DNA from: Triticum aestivum
Lineage: Eukaryota > Streptophyta > Magnoliopsida > Poales > Poaceae
Assembly: GCF_018294505.1 (NCBI RefSeq)
Contig: NC_057797.1
Span: 123,137,116-123,201,115 of the forward strand
Direction: 5' to 3'
DNA: 64,000 bases
Shown here: positions 34,407 through 45,200 of the stretch, piece by piece
Layout: every line of letters starts with the position of its first letter
Numbering within the stretch: position 1 is the stretch's first letter
Notes under the pieces: model-generated
Database searches by the model: none
What the model was told of the DNA's origin: nothing
What the model saw: only the letters and a program-made list of their open reading frames with translations
Program-made: the position numbers and the translations under genes

Positions 34407-35134
34407 CTAGGCGAGCGTAGATCGAACCAGGCGATCCTGTTTTAGATTATTCCAGACTCGCTTGAAGGTGTCCGGGGGCTGCAACGCCGAATGAGTCGTT
34501 TGTGTGAACAGGCTGCTTTGTGCTTCTACTGCAAGGGCCACAGTGTGCTCTTCCGTATGGAGCGAGCGTTCTGTGTTTCCATTTACTGTTATGACCCCGC
34601 GAGGTCCTGGCATCTTGAGCTTGAGGTATGCGTAATGCGGCACTGCATTGAATTTTGCAAATGTTGTCCGTCCGAGCAGTGCATGATAGCCACTGCGAAA
34701 CGGGACGATGTCGAAGATTAACTCTTCGCTTCGAAAGTTATCCGGTGATCCGAAGGCCACTTCCAGTGTGATTGAGCCTGTGCAATGGGCCTCTACACCT
34801 GGGATGACGCCTTTGAAGGTGGTTTTGCTGGGTTTGATCCTTGAGGGATCGATACACATTTTTCGCACTGTATCCTGATAGAGCAGGTTCAGGCTGCTAC
34901 CGCCGTCCATAAGGACTCGAGTGAGGTGAAATCCGTCAATGATGGGGTCTAGGACCAGTGCGGCGGATCCGCCACGACGGATGCTAGTGGGGTGGTCCCT
35001 GCGATCGAAGGTGATCGGGCAAGTAGACCATGGGTTGAACTTCGGGGCGACGGGCTCCATCGTGTAGACGTCCCTTAGTGCACGCTTCCGCTCCCTCTTG
35101 GGAATGTGGGTTGCGTATATCATGTTCACTGTCT
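34407..35134 (-). pseudogene. Aspartic protease region of element C
   Basis: The minus-strand frame 35261-34407 reads PITFDRRDHP, then LVLDPIIDGFHLTRVLMDGGSSLNLLY. This contains the catalytic DGGSS variant of the DTG/DSG motif used by Tat-lineage gypsy proteases, and HALLGRTTFAKF follows. The frame stops at 34407 soon after, where reverse transcriptase should begin. It overlaps the end of the gag frame, with a shift near 35150-35230. Confidence 0.8.
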
Positions 35135-37725
35135 TCACTTGTGGGGGAAACCCCTTCTGTCCCCCTGGGTTCGGCGGTCGGGGCTCCTCCTCCTCATCAC
35201 TATGCAACCCCTTGTCTTTTTTTTGGCATTTAACTTGCCGGCCTGCTTGAACACCCAACATTCTCTGTTGGTGTGATTGGCTGGCTTGTCAGGGGTGCCG
35301 TGGATTTGACACGAGCGATCCAGTATGCGATCCAGACTGGACGGAGCTGGAGTATTTCTTTTGAATGGCTTTTTCCGCTGATCGGATCTAGAGCCTTTGA
35401 ATCCGGCATTGACTGCCGTATCTTCGGTGTTATCGCCGTTATTGCGACGCTTTGGTCTATTACGACGCTGCCTACCGTTGACGTCTTTGGTATCCGAGGT
35501 ATTCGGATTCCTTGATGTGTTGTTGCTGCGAGCCAGCCAGCTGTCCTCGCCCGCGCAAAAGCGGGTCATGAGTGTTGTGAGGGCTGCCATAGATTTAGGC
35601 TTCTCCTGGCCGAGGTGGCGGGCGAGCCACTCGTCGCGGATGTTATGCTTGAATGCCGCTAGGGATTTTGCATCCGAACAGTCTACAATTTGATTTTTCT
35701 TAGTCAGGAACCGTGTCCAGAATTGTCTCGCCGATTCCCCTGGCTGCTGGGTTATGTGGCTCAAGTCATCAGCGTCCAGTGGCTGCACATAAGTGCCCTG
35801 GAAGTTGTCAAGAAATGCATCTTCCAAATCCTCCCAACTGCCGACGAAATCTGCTGGCAAGCTATTCAGCCAATGCCGAGCTGGTCCTTTGAGTTTTAGT
35901 GGGAGGTACTTGATGGCATGCAGATCGTCACCGCGAGCCATGTGGATGTGAAGGAGGAAGTCCTCAATCCATAAAGCGGGATCTATTGTGTCGTCGTATG
36001 ATTCGATATTTACGGGTTTGAAACCCTCCAGAATTCATGATTCATAACTTCATCAGTGAAGCATAGGGGGTGTGCGGCGCCTCTGTGCCGGGCTATATCC
36101 CGACGCAGTTCATATGAGTCTTGTCTGCTGTATTCGGCCCAGCCAGATTTACTCTTGGTGTATCCGACGCGATGATCATCGTCCCGTGCGGGCGCACGTG
36201 TTCGTGTCCCGTATATTGACCTTGCGATTTTTGCCTTGCTGTCCAAGATGTCTCGCAGGTCCTTTGTGTTGCCCCAGGACTTAGTATATTTGACTGAGTG
36301 GCAATGGGGTGCGGACTGAACTTTAGGCTGAAACGCCTCTCTGGCTCGGCCGCGTAGTGGCCGGTCAGCCGCATCGTACACTGGTGAATGAGACTTCAAT
36401 GCTTCCTCCTCGAGGTGGGGTAGCAACCTGCGTTCGGGGTAACTCTTGGACGGGTGCTCGAATTCATGCTCCTGGGCCGCAAGGACTTTGGTCCATCTGT
36501 GTGCTAGCAAGTCTTGATCAGCTTGAAGCTGTTGCTGTTTCTTCTTTAGGCTAGTTGTTGTGTCCATAAGCCGGCGCTTGAGGCGCTCTTGCTCGACGGG
36601 GTCCTCAGGCACGATAAACTCGTCGTCTCCGAGGCTCGCCTCGTCTTCGGAGAGAGGCATGTAATTGTCCTCCTCCGGTTGTCCATCAGCTGCCCGCTCT
36701 GGGGGGATAGCTTGTTTGTCCTCTAGCTCAGCACCGTGCTGGAGGGGATTGTTGTTGTCTTCGGTGCTATCCGGAGTGTTATTATCTCCTGTGCCAGTAT
36801 CATTGCTCTTGCTGTGGCGGGACTTAGAGCGGCGCCGCTGACGTTGGCGCTTGGGTTGCTTTTTGGAGGGGTCATCCTCCGCTTTCTCGTCGCCATTGGC
36901 TTCTTTGGGGGTGTCCACCATGTATATATCATATGAGGAGGTGGCGGTCCAGTGCCCTGAGGGTGGTGGATCCTGTTCGTTTCCGGCTTCGTCGTCCATA
37001 CCGTCGAAGTCTTCGGAGCCAAAGTCGAGCATGTCGGTTAAGTCGTCGATAGTGGCTACTAAGTGGGTGGTGGGTGGGCAGCGAATTTCCTCGTCGCCCG
37101 CATCCCATTCTAGCCGGACATAGTTCGGCCAAGGTTCTCCTGACAGGGAGAGAGACCTTAATGAATTTAGCACATCCTCGAAGGGTGAGTGCTGAAAGAT
37201 GTCCGCGGAGGTGAACTCCATGATCGGCGCCCAGTCAGACTCGACGGGCACGGATATGAGCGGCTCGGAGTCCGTGGCCGTGGATGAATCCAGTGGTTTG
37301 GCGACACGGCTCTCGTAAGGGGTAAAGTCAGTATCCGGCTCTATCGCCACTGAGAGTGCGGCCTCCATGGCGGGGTCCATCCCTCCGCTCTCGGATGGCG
37401 CGACTTGCTCCGGATTGATGGATGGAGTAGCTGTGGATGCGATCTCCCGAAAACTGTCCGACGACAGAGTTACGTCATGCTCGTCAAGACTATACGACAC
37501 GTCTGACATGGGCTCGAATCCGTCGAAGATCAAGTCTCCGTGGATGTCGGCCGTGTAGTTCAAGTTTCCAAATCTGACCTGATGGCCAGGGGCGTAGCTC
37601 TCAATCTGCTCCAGATGGCCAAGCGAATTGGCCCGCAGTGCAAAGCCGCCAAATATGAAGATCTGTCTGAGGAGGAAAGCCTCACCCTGGACCGCATCAC
37701 TAGCGATGATCGAAGGAGCCATCAA
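35135..37725 (-). pseudogene. Gag polyprotein of element C
   Basis: Two frames carry it. 37725-36010 (571 codons) is an acidic N-terminal region with a lysine/arginine-rich stretch (KKQPKRQRQRRRSKSRHSKSN), a helical EQERLKRRLMDTTTSLKKKQQQLQ segment and an R/D-rich end reaching the capsid domain. 35941-35135 carries the gag core (ARHWLNSLP, SWEDLEDAFLDNFQGTY, FWTRFL-KKNQIVDC), then an R/K-rich nucleocapsid-like part and a Cys/His remnant (CQIHGTPDKPANHTNRECWV). A frameshift separates them near 35940-36010. Gag packages the element RNA. Confidence 0.82.
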
Positions 37726-37751
37726 GCCTTATGGTGGCGTCACAGTGGAAC

Positions 37752-37769
37752 TCTCAATGAAAGCACCAA
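37752..37769 (-). other. Primer-binding region of element C
   Basis: Immediately inside the 5' LTR the minus strand reads ttggtgctttcattgaga. It begins with the TGG expected from any tRNA CCA end, but I cannot assign the tRNA. It is called from position only. Confidence 0.45.
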
Positions 37770-38257
37770 TGTCGGTGTCAAAACCGGCGGATCTCGGGTA
37801 GGGGGTCCCGAACTATGCGTCTAAGGCGGATGGTAAGAGGAGGCAGGGGACCGCATCACTAGCGATGATCGAAGGAGCCATCAAGCCTTATGGTGGCGTC
37901 ACAGTGGAACCCTACATCCTGCTTGATTGTTCTTGATGATATGAGTATTACTAGAGTAGATCTACCACGAGATCAGAGAGGCTAAACCCTAGAAGCTAGC
38001 CTATGGTATGATTGTATGTTGTCCTATGGACTAAAACCCTCCGGTTTATATAGACAGCGGAGGGGGCTAGGGTTACACAAGGTCGGTTACAAAGGAGGAG
38101 ATATACATATCCGTATTGCCTAGCTTGCCTTCCACGCCAAGTAGAGTCCAATCCGGACATGGGACGAAGTCTTCAATCTCGTATCTTCATAGTCCAACAG
38201 TCCGGCCAAAGTATATAGTCTGGCTGTCCGGAGACCCCCTAATCTAGGACTCCCTTA
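37770..38257 (-). repeat. Element C 5' LTR (488 bp) with a 63-bp patch copied from the leader
   Basis: It is collinear with 29125-29597, ending ccctta instead of ccctca. Positions 37848-37910 are identical to 37689-37751 in the adjacent leader and replace about 41 bp that the 3' LTR still has (29207-29247). Both joins fall in short shared bases (ggac and aac). Confidence 0.9.
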
Positions 38258-38262
38258 GTCTT

Positions 38263-39010
38263 CCTGAGCAGTACTGATCTGTTGAGCGCGAAGTGACTCA
38301 TTCTCCTTTTGAAGATCTTCATTCGACGCTCTCAGGTCCTCGAGTTCTTGCTTCCTTTGAAGATAATCATAGGAAAGCTTCTCATGAGTAGCTGAGAGAG
38401 TTTCATGACGACTTTCAAGTTCTTCGTACTTAACATGAAGATTTTTAATGTCTTCAATTAAGGACTGAGTTCGTGTCATTTTCGTGTCCAACAGGTCATC
38501 GCTTTTGTTTAGCAACTTTTGAATGTGTTCCATAGCATTTTGTTATTCCATTGCAATTTTAGCAAGTGTTTTGTAGCTAGGTTTAGATTCACATTCAGAG
38601 TCATCTTCACTGGATGTTTGAAAGTAAGTATCACGTGAGTTTACCTTGGCACCACGTGCCATGAAGCAGTAGGTAGGAGCAGAGTCATCCTCATCATCGG
38701 CATCAGCGTTGGCGAGGATGTCATTATCTTCAGTGTTGAAGATGGCCTTGGCGACATACGCAGAAGCTAGAGTCAGGATTGCCACGCCTGAATCAGACTC
38801 CTCCTCCGACTCCACCTCCGCCTCCTGAGAAGCATACTCCTCCTCTGAATCCATCTCCTTGCCAACAAACGCACGAGCCTTGCTTGATGAGCTCTTCTTG
38901 TATGATGAAGGCTTTGATGAAGACTTTGAAGAAGACTTTGAGGATTTCTTCTTCTTCTTGTCATCAGAATCATATTCCTTGCTCTTCTTCTTCTTCTTGG
39001 TCTCATTGTC
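38263..39010 (-). pseudogene. Gag C-terminal extension of element B
   Basis: This continues the gag frame beyond a TAG at 39013-39011. It has a lysine/serine-rich stretch (KKKKKSKEYDSDD..., SSKSSSKPSS), an acidic region with YCFMARG, and then a coiled-coil (frame 38533-38255: DTKMTRTQSLIEDI, HVKYEELESRHETLS, KENESLRAQQ). A TAA at about 38545-38543 breaks it. The frame then meets the element C insertion and resumes at 29119. Confidence 0.72.
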
Positions 39011-39829
39011 CTATTGAGGACACTTAGAGATGTAGTGACCAGGTTTCTTGCATTTGTGGCATGTTCTCTTCTTGTGGTCACGAGAGGAAGCTTCATCATT
39101 TCTTGAGCTGGATCTTGAAGACTTTCTGAAACCTTTCTTCTTGGAGAACTTCTGGAACTTCTTCATGAGCATAGCTAGCTCCTTTCCAATGTATTTAGGA
39201 TCCCCAGAACTGCAGTCAGATTCTTCTTCAGATGAGGACACAACCTTTGCCTTCAAAGCCCGGGTTTGGCCATAGTTGGGGCCATAGATATCTCTTTTCT
39301 CAGATAACTGAAACTCATGTGTGTTGAGCCTCTCAAGTATGTCAGACGGATTGAGAGTCTTGAAGTCAGGACGTTCTTGAATCATCAGGGCCAGGGTGTC
39401 GAATGAGCTGTAAAGTGATCTCAGGAGCTTCTTGACGATTTTGTGCTTGGTGATCTCAGTGGCGCCAAGTGCGCGAAGCTCATTTGTGATATCTGTGAGG
39501 CAATCAAACGTGAGCTGGACATTCTCATTGTCATTTCTCTTGAAGCGGTTGAAGAGGTTGTGAAGAACATCAATCCTTGAATCTCTATGAGTTGAGACGC
39601 CTTCGTTCACCTTGGAGAGCCAGTCCCAGACTAGCTTCGCGGTTTCCAGTGCACTCACATGACCGTACTGTCCTTTGGTCAGATGACCATAGATGATGTT
39701 GTTGGCAGTCGAATCCAGTTGAGTGAACCTCTTGACATCAGCAACGGTAACACCTTCACCGACCTTGGGAACACCATTCTTGACGACATACCAGAGGTCG
39801 ACGTCAATGGCTTCGAGATGCATACGCAT
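39011..39829 (-). CDS. Gag core of element B (UBN2-type, one CCHC knuckle)
   Basis: The 272-residue frame begins MRMHLEAIDVDLWYVVKNG. It contains the Copia gag (UBN2/DUF4219-like) core with AKLVWDWLSKVNEG, RIDVLHNLF-RFKRND-ENVQ, LTDITNELRALGA and IVKKLLRSLYSSFDTLALMI, and ends in a single zinc knuckle CHKCKKPGHYISKCP. The stop directly after CPQ is probably a tryptophan-to-stop mutation, because typical gag sequence continues in frame. It binds and packages element RNA. The true N-terminus lies a little upstream in the region before the LTR, where frames are broken. Confidence 0.85.
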   Translation of the reverse strand: MRMHLEAIDVDLWYVVKNGVPKVGEGVTVADVKRFTQLDSTANNIIYGHLTKGQYGHVSALETAKLVWDWLSKVNEGVSTHRDSRIDVLHNLFNRFKRNDNENVQLTFDCLTDITNELRALGATEITKHKIVKKLLRSLYSSFDTLALMIQERPDFKTLNPSDILERLNTHEFQLSEKRDIYGPNYGQTRALKAKVVSSSEEESDCSSGDPKYIGKELAMLMKKFQKFSKKKGFRKSSRSSSRNDEASSRDHKKRTCHKCKKPGHYISKCPQ

Positions 39830-39962
39830 CTTGTTCTTTCAATAGGGGTTATAAGTGCCATCGAAGACTGGGAACACAGTGGAGACCTTGATTATCCCTG
39901 TAATCGACATAGCTAAAACTCCAGGTGGTTAAACCGAATCACATAGAACAAGGGAGCATCTT

Positions 39963-39974
39963 GCTCTAATGCCA
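39963..39974 (-). other. Primer-binding site of element B
   Basis: The minus strand reads tggcattagagc, 10 of 12 bases matching the tRNA-iMet-type site, two bases inside the 5' LTR. Confidence 0.7.
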
Positions 39975-39976
39975 AT

Positions 39977-41308
39977 TGAAAGTGCTAGTTATCGACTAGA
40001 GGGGGTGAATAGGTGATTTTTGCGAAAGTCTTCAAAACACGAGGTATTGAAGACAAATAGTGGAAATTAACCTATTGATATGCAGCGGAAGGTAGACTAC
40101 ACTAGATAGGCCATAGTCAATTAAGCAATGAAGTGAAAGCACGGAGACTATCAGCAGATAGGTAGTATGGATCATGATGGAAGACAATATGAAACCAAAC
40201 AGTTAATAGTTTTCACTCAGTGAAGTCAATCAAAATAGACAAACATGCAATGACTTCACGAAGACAAACTGTAAAGTAAAGGGAAGTGAAGGGTAGAACC
40301 AGTTGCTTGGTGAAGACAAGGATTTGGTAGACCAGATCCAGTTGCTGTGACAACTGTACGTCTGGTTAGGGAGGCTGAGATTCAACTCGGAAGACCGCAT
40401 CTTCACCTTATTCCCCTTGAGCTAAGGACACCCAGTCCTCGCCCAATCACTCTGGTAAGTCTTCAAGGTAGAATTCCAAACCTTCACAGACTTCGTTCAC
40501 CGGCAATCCACTATGGCTCTTGGATGCTTAGAACGCGACGCCTAACCGGCTTGAGGATTCACAGTCCTCAAGTGTACCAAGTCTTCAGGTCACGCAGACA
40601 GAAAGACTTCAGCGATACCTAACACTCTTTGGCTATGTGTATTTTGGGTTTTGTCCTCGCAAGGATCTCTCTCTCAAATGCTTCGGAGGTGGGTTGCTCT
40701 CAAACGAAAAAGCCATGCACTAACTCTGAGCAGCCACCAATTTATGGTGTAGGGGGTGGGCTATTTATAGCCAGGAGGCAACCCGACTTGATTTGTCCGA
40801 AATGACCCTGGGTCACTAAGGAACCGACATGTGTCCAACGGTCAGATTTCAAACACATGCGACAGCTTGACTTGGGCTACAAGTAAAGCTGACTCATCCG
40901 ACTCTGGATAAGATTTGCTCTCATTGTCTTCGCTCGAAGACATAGGATTTGGTTGAGCATCACTTCATTCACTCTGACTTTGTTCACTTGGAACCCACTT
41001 AACAGTACAATGGTTCCTATGACTCAACAAAGAAGAAAAGGAAACTACGAAACAACTATGTCTTCGCACTCCATAGTCTTCATATGAATGTCTTCTCATG
41101 TCATACTCTTCATCATGAATGTCTTCACGTACCACCATTGTCTTCAAAGTCTTCACATATTTTTTGGGGGTCCTCTGGTAGGTAAACCGAATCAATAAGG
41201 GACTACTACCTGTGTTATCCTGCAATTCTCACAAACACATTAGTCCCTCAACCAAGTTTGTCGTCAACACTCCAAAACCAACTAGGGGTGGCACTAGATG
41301 CACTTACA
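39977..41308 (-). repeat. Element B 5' LTR (1332 bp)
   Basis: In plus orientation it begins tgaaagtgctagttatcgac and ends gatgcacttaca. Element D's 3' LTR is 1334 bp without its insertion and is alignable end to end, roughly 85 % identical by eye. The outer flank is gtagg at 41309-41313. Confidence 0.92.
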
Positions 41309-44300
41309 GTAGGTGAAAATGTTGGCAAAGAAACATTCAGAAACTAAAGATAAATGAAGCAGCAGAATCACTTAAAGATGCATAATTTTATCATTCTCCA
41401 TAGAAATAAGGACATGGTTCAATGGACAAAGTGGGCAAAGAGGCATTCGAAGGGAACTAAACCAGTAGAGCCACTGCAATATAGTCTCTGTCATACAATT
41501 CAAACTGATTACAATGGTTTAATTTGTACGCCCAGCCCCACACTAAGAAAACACGGAACATACTATGAAGCGAACTCAGCAGATATTGACAGATTGTAAT
41601 GTATATATTTTTCTTCTTTCCAAAAGATTATCCCCAGCTTGGTTCGGACAGACAACTCTTTAGTACATTGTCAGTGGATTTCCAACTCAAAAAAAAGAAA
41701 CTTTTTTAAGGACTATACTCTTTTGCTTCTCTAATCCACACCTACATTAATCCAGCTAGAAATGATTGGAGAAAGTAAATAGGATGAAAGATGAAGTAAT
41801 TTGAAAGTGAAGCATCATACTAAGCAAATTATCATGATCATATAGTAAAGTAAGATAACAAACGATACTAATCCATCTCTTGTATGCCTAAACTTATTGT
41901 AACTTTCAATTGTGATGCTGATGTTCAGATTCAAAAAGACAAGAAAATAATATAGTTTCAATCTAGGTTCTAGCTAGATCATCTACTACAGACATCATAA
42001 GGTTCCATATGGGGCGTTGGAGCACATTACAGGTAACAACAAACTATACACATGCATCTTTTTATTAGATTCACATGAAGGTATAAGCTACAGTGGCAAA
42101 AAACTGAAGCAAGAAGTATGAATGGAAACTCATATTGAACTTTATGATGCCTTACCAGCTACCATGATGCCATCCTGCTCAATAGCATTACCTAAAATAG
42201 CAAAGAATAATGACGTGTCATGTGATCATATGACATCATAAATAGATCCACAATTATTTAGATATAAGTAGTGCATGTTTCCCTTTGCTACCATGACTTA
42301 AATATTGCATACTCAATGAACCGTAAACATTTGTTCAGATTCATAAATAAAAATAAATATACATCCATGCTAATTTCTAGCTAGAACATTGAGTTCTCCA
42401 AAAGTTCATAAAGTTTGAAGATAATAGACTCCTTCAATAATATTGAGAGAATGAATGTAGCACATCAGCAAGCGAGAGAGTTCATACTGAAAGCAGTGAG
42501 TTGTGCATTCAACAGAATATAATAGTAAACTTACCAGATAAGAATAGTTCAAATGGGCAATTTTCTGTCAAAAAATCAATAATTTTCTGAAATATTCCAC
42601 TGAAAACGTGCAAAAAATCTTGCCACTGAATCTGCTAGACTGTCCACATAAGTTCTTCACTTCAATTAGAAGCCAATTTCTGAAAATAAGAAACTTCAAT
42701 AATTGCATATCTTTTAAAGCATGAGCACAAGTGGGCTGCTGCACCAGTGTTGCTCATTCACAATATTCAGAAAACTTCGATAGTAGAATATGTAGATCAG
42801 AACTATTATTTTGAGGCAAAATCCATGTTAATAAAATGAACAGAACATAGAATGATCATGGGATTTGGAACCATAATAGTCGCAAGGAAAAAATATGAAG
42901 AAGATTATAGAAATTTTTGTTGAGTGGTACTCATTGATGAAAGACGAAGACATGGGACTGAACAGAGAAGCTGCTTTGCGTTGCTTCCATAGACCAAAAC
43001 TTAGAGCTTCCTGGAGAAAATGCACTTCAAAAAGTTTTGAATCAGTGAGCACCGCCCATCGGTTCATGTACAAAAAGGGCATCAACTTGCAGCAAAATCA
43101 ACTGGAAAAAATCACATGAAGGGGGGGAGGATATCTCTTGTAAACTACAATTACAGTTGACTTGTCTTGATGGACATTGATGGAAGTAATAGTTGCTACG
43201 TTGATAAGAAGAAAATAGAAGGTATGCAACAAAATAAAAGAAATGTTTAACCATTTAGAAAGATTAGCATATTATGGAGGCACCTTCAATGCAACTTCTA
43301 CTATTTAACATTAACCTGAATAAGTGAGAAAAGCTGATGTGTTCTAAGAATCTGATATTAAACAAATATGTTACATGGGGACAAAAAATAGAGCATAAGA
43401 TTCTACAGGAAAACTACAACATATTGAAGTATCGGTAGACCTAGAATATGAAAGCTATTTAAATTAGATGATATAATCCCATGTACTATAACTATATGTG
43501 TGGTCATACATTTCTAGTAAGTATCAGCAGAGCACTCCAGCATCTTCTTAGACTTTACGAATATATTTGTGTGGTCACATATGTAAAAGTGTAGGTGGTC
43601 TCCAAGCTTTAGTTTGATGCAGAAGTGTCAAGATACAAATGTATCTAGCACACTCATAATATGCAATGCTTACTCCAGTAGACTAAATTCTTGTTTGCCT
43701 CTAGTTGTCTATGTTATCGCTTCACTCCATGTATGTTAATCATGCATGGTGCAATGCCATGATAACACATAAAATATTTCTAGAAGAAGTTGAACACCTC
43801 TTAATGTAGCATACAACAAGGTTGCTTCAGGTAAACTGATGTTCAGAACAATCATGAAAAAACATGGAGGACATGATAAACATTGTTACTTCCCTGTACT
43901 AACCTGATCTCATAGACTCATGGAAGGTTTTGAATTCCACTTTACTTTTTACCATTACACTAAAACATCAAACAGGTAATTAGTACATGAATTTATAAGT
44001 ATGGATATCACTAAGCAACACTCGAGCCCATACTGTAACTTCTTGAAACTGAATTACAAAAAGGAAGCAAATTAGAAGGGGTAGAAGTACAGAAGTTTGC
44101 CTTGTTTGAGTCGAGCCATTCGTGAAAATTGGCCAATATACATGTCGCTCATTATACCATATACTGAGAGAGAGAAGCTCACGAGAGAGGGGCCATTAGC
44201 AGCCACCGCAGTGAGAGGGAGAAGCCGCTGCGCCATGGGAGAAAAAATAGCAGAGCCAACGCATGGTCAGGAGGAGAGAGGGAGTTGCGGCTCCAGCCAG

Positions 44301-44825
44301 GAAGAGAGATAAATTAGCAGTGGCAAATTGAGAGAGAAAGCCAGGAGAGAGTGGAGCAGATCCAGACCACAAAACAAATTGAAAGGAAGCAAGAAGAAGA
44401 GTAGAGCCAGAGAGACCCACCACAATATTTTTTGAGAAACAACCACCGGCACCGCAGGGCCTCGCTCTGCTCTTCCCCATCCCCTTCTCTCTTTTTCCCG
44501 GCCCCAAATCCGGCCACCACTGGCTATCTTCTGCACCGCCAACCGCCTAGATGCGTCCGGGCACGCGGCAGGATTGGCATGTCTGCCGTTGTCATCCACA
44601 GCGTTGCTATCGCAGGATGGGCACGGGCGGATGGCATCAACATGACACCCGGGAGTGTTCATGAGGTACGAAGATGCGGAGACGCAAGGGGTGAGGCCGG
44701 CCCGCATCGGAAACCAAGGCAGCGGCAGCGGCAATCCACAGTCTCCGACCGGTCGCCGTCGACGTATAGCAACGCGACACGCAGAGTGGCAGGGACAATG
44801 ATCTGAAGATGGCCATGGCAGTAGG
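41309..44825. other. Segment X between elements B and D, no recognised gene
   Basis: It is 3.5 kb. The left three quarters are A/T-rich with no long frames. From about 44130 it becomes GC-rich with GAGAGA repeats and then a denser GC block (44430-44812). Short frames (42895-43119 plus; 44267-44734 minus, lacking an ATG) have no recognised domain. It is not alignable with any other part of the window. It may be original host intergenic DNA, a gene relic or an unknown element. Both ends carry gtagg followed by tgaaa. Confidence 0.5.
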
Positions 44826-45200
44826 TGAAAGTGCTAGTTATCGACTAGAGGGGGGGTGAATAGGCGATTTTTTATGAGAGTCTTCAATACAGGGGGGCTT
44901 TGAAGACAAACAATAGAAATGAACCTATTGATATGCAGCGGAAAGTAGACTACACTAGACAAGCCATAGTCAAGTAAGCAATGAAGTGAAAGCTCGAAGA
45001 CTATTAGCAGCTAGGTAGCATGGATCAGGATGGAAGATAGTATGAAGCCAACCAACAACAGTCTTCACAAAGTGAAGTCAATCAGATCATGCAAGTAGGC
45101 AATGACTTCACGAAGACAAACTGTAAGTAAAGAGAGGTATGAGATAGAGCCAGTTGCTTGGAGAGGACAAGGATTTATTGGATGAGTTCCAGTTGCTGTG

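Larger units (their letters stand above)
29125..38257 (-). mobile_element. Element C: Tat-lineage (Fatima-like) gypsy retrotransposon
   Basis: Perfect TSDs gtctt (29120-29124 and 38258-38262) flank a 9.1-kb element. In minus orientation it has a 5' LTR (38257-37770), gag, an aspartic protease, a region lacking reverse transcriptase, RNase H and integrase, then an antisense (plus-strand) gene, and the 3' LTR (29597-29125). Tat-lineage elements such as Grande and RIRE2 are known for an antisense ORF between pol and the 3' LTR. It is inserted in the gag-protease linker of element B. Confidence 0.92.
14724..41308 (-). mobile_element. Element B: Copia LTR retrotransposon, SIRE/Maximus type, heavily interrupted
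   Basis: Read on the minus strand: 5' LTR 41308-39977, tRNA-Met-type primer-binding site, gag with one CCHC knuckle, then protease, GAG-pre-integrase, integrase, reverse transcriptase and RNase H in Copia order, and then a third ORF in the env position. The 3' end is off-window beyond element A. Domain order and the extra ORF after pol place it in the SIRE (Maximus) lineage. It is split by elements A, H, a solo LTR at 24400 and element C. Its reading frames contain many stops, so it is not functional. Confidence 0.87.

Noticed and set aside
44267..44734. 155-codon minus-strand frame in segment X with hydrophobic C-terminus
   Set aside because: It starts at CTG with no suitable ATG, has mixed low-complexity content and no homology I can recognise.
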